In this document: positions 6,117-6,155 of the stretch, one piece after another | Numbering within the stretch: position 1 is the first letter of the stretch | Layout: each line of letters begins with the position of its first letter | NCBI GenBank assembly: GCA_018676385.1 | Contig: JABHEX010000248.1 | Location: 1-6,155, forward strand | DNA from: Akkermansiaceae bacterium | GTDB taxonomy: Bacteria > Verrucomicrobiota > Verrucomicrobiia > Verrucomicrobiales > Akkermansiaceae | Reading direction: 5' to 3' | DNA: 6,155 nucleotides | Program-made: the position numbers and the translations under genes | Notes under the pieces: model-generated | Database searches by the model: none | Seen by the model: only the letters and a program-made list of their open reading frames with translations | What the model was told of the DNA's origin: nothing

Positions 6117-6155
6117 GGGCGATTACTTTTAGTCGAGATGGGTGAAGCGGCGTAC
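6117..6155. other. Right edge, 39 bp, unresolved
   Basis: Too short to assign. An ATG at 6138 (reading MGEAAY) could open a plus-strand gene. Alternatively the minus strand reads VRRFTHLD followed by TAA (6131-6129), which could be the end of a convergent gene. No terminator hairpin is visible after the fusion gene. Confidence 0.3.

Noticed and set aside
6129..6155. End of a convergent minus-strand gene (VRRFTHLD then stop) or start of a plus-strand gene at 6138
   Set aside because: Only 8 or 6 codons are visible, so neither can be supported.
1..6155. CRISPR array, tRNA, rRNA or insertion sequence
   Set aside because: No regularly spaced repeats with spacers, no cloverleaf or rRNA-like stretch, and no transposase frame was seen on either strand.

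Overview
The window looks like chromosome from a Gram-negative-type member of the PVC superphylum, most likely Verrucomicrobiota, with Planctomycetota or Lentisphaerota as alternatives. The evidence is a large exported PSD1-type cytochrome c protein (DUF1549/DUF1553), a family expanded almost only in these phyla, and a WaaP/Kdo-type lipopolysaccharide kinase domain that implies an LPS outer membrane. None of the gene starts has a clear Shine-Dalgarno sequence. Phylum placement is an inference from gene content.

Layout. Positions 1-2130 (minus strand) hold 710 codons of the PSD1 cytochrome c protein, whose C-terminus runs off the left edge. A 59-bp gap (2131-2189) carries three AGCTG(A/T)CAG repeats around a consensus-like -35 box. 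Next come folA (dihydrofolate reductase, 2190-2663, minus) and thyA (thymidylate synthase, 2666-3475, minus), arranged as a thyA-folA pair with only 2 nt between stop and start. Positions 3476-3809 form a spacer between divergent genes; it contains a 7-bp tandem repeat, a perfect 12-bp inverted repeat and a possible decayed reading frame. Positions 3810-6116 (plus strand) encode a fusion of a glycoside-hydrolase-like TIM barrel and an LPS-kinase-like domain. The last 39 bp are uncharacterised.

How the genes work together. ThyA uses methylene-tetrahydrofolate to make dTMP and releases dihydrofolate; FolA reduces that dihydrofolate back to tetrahydrofolate, so the pair is a functional cycle made from one transcript. 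The PSD1 protein is exported and probably belongs to a polysaccharide or redox locus continuing to the left. The plus-strand fusion has no signal peptide and probably acts on envelope glycolipid at the cytoplasmic face. It is the most unusual item here: its barrel appears to lack the usual catalytic glutamates while the kinase motifs are intact.
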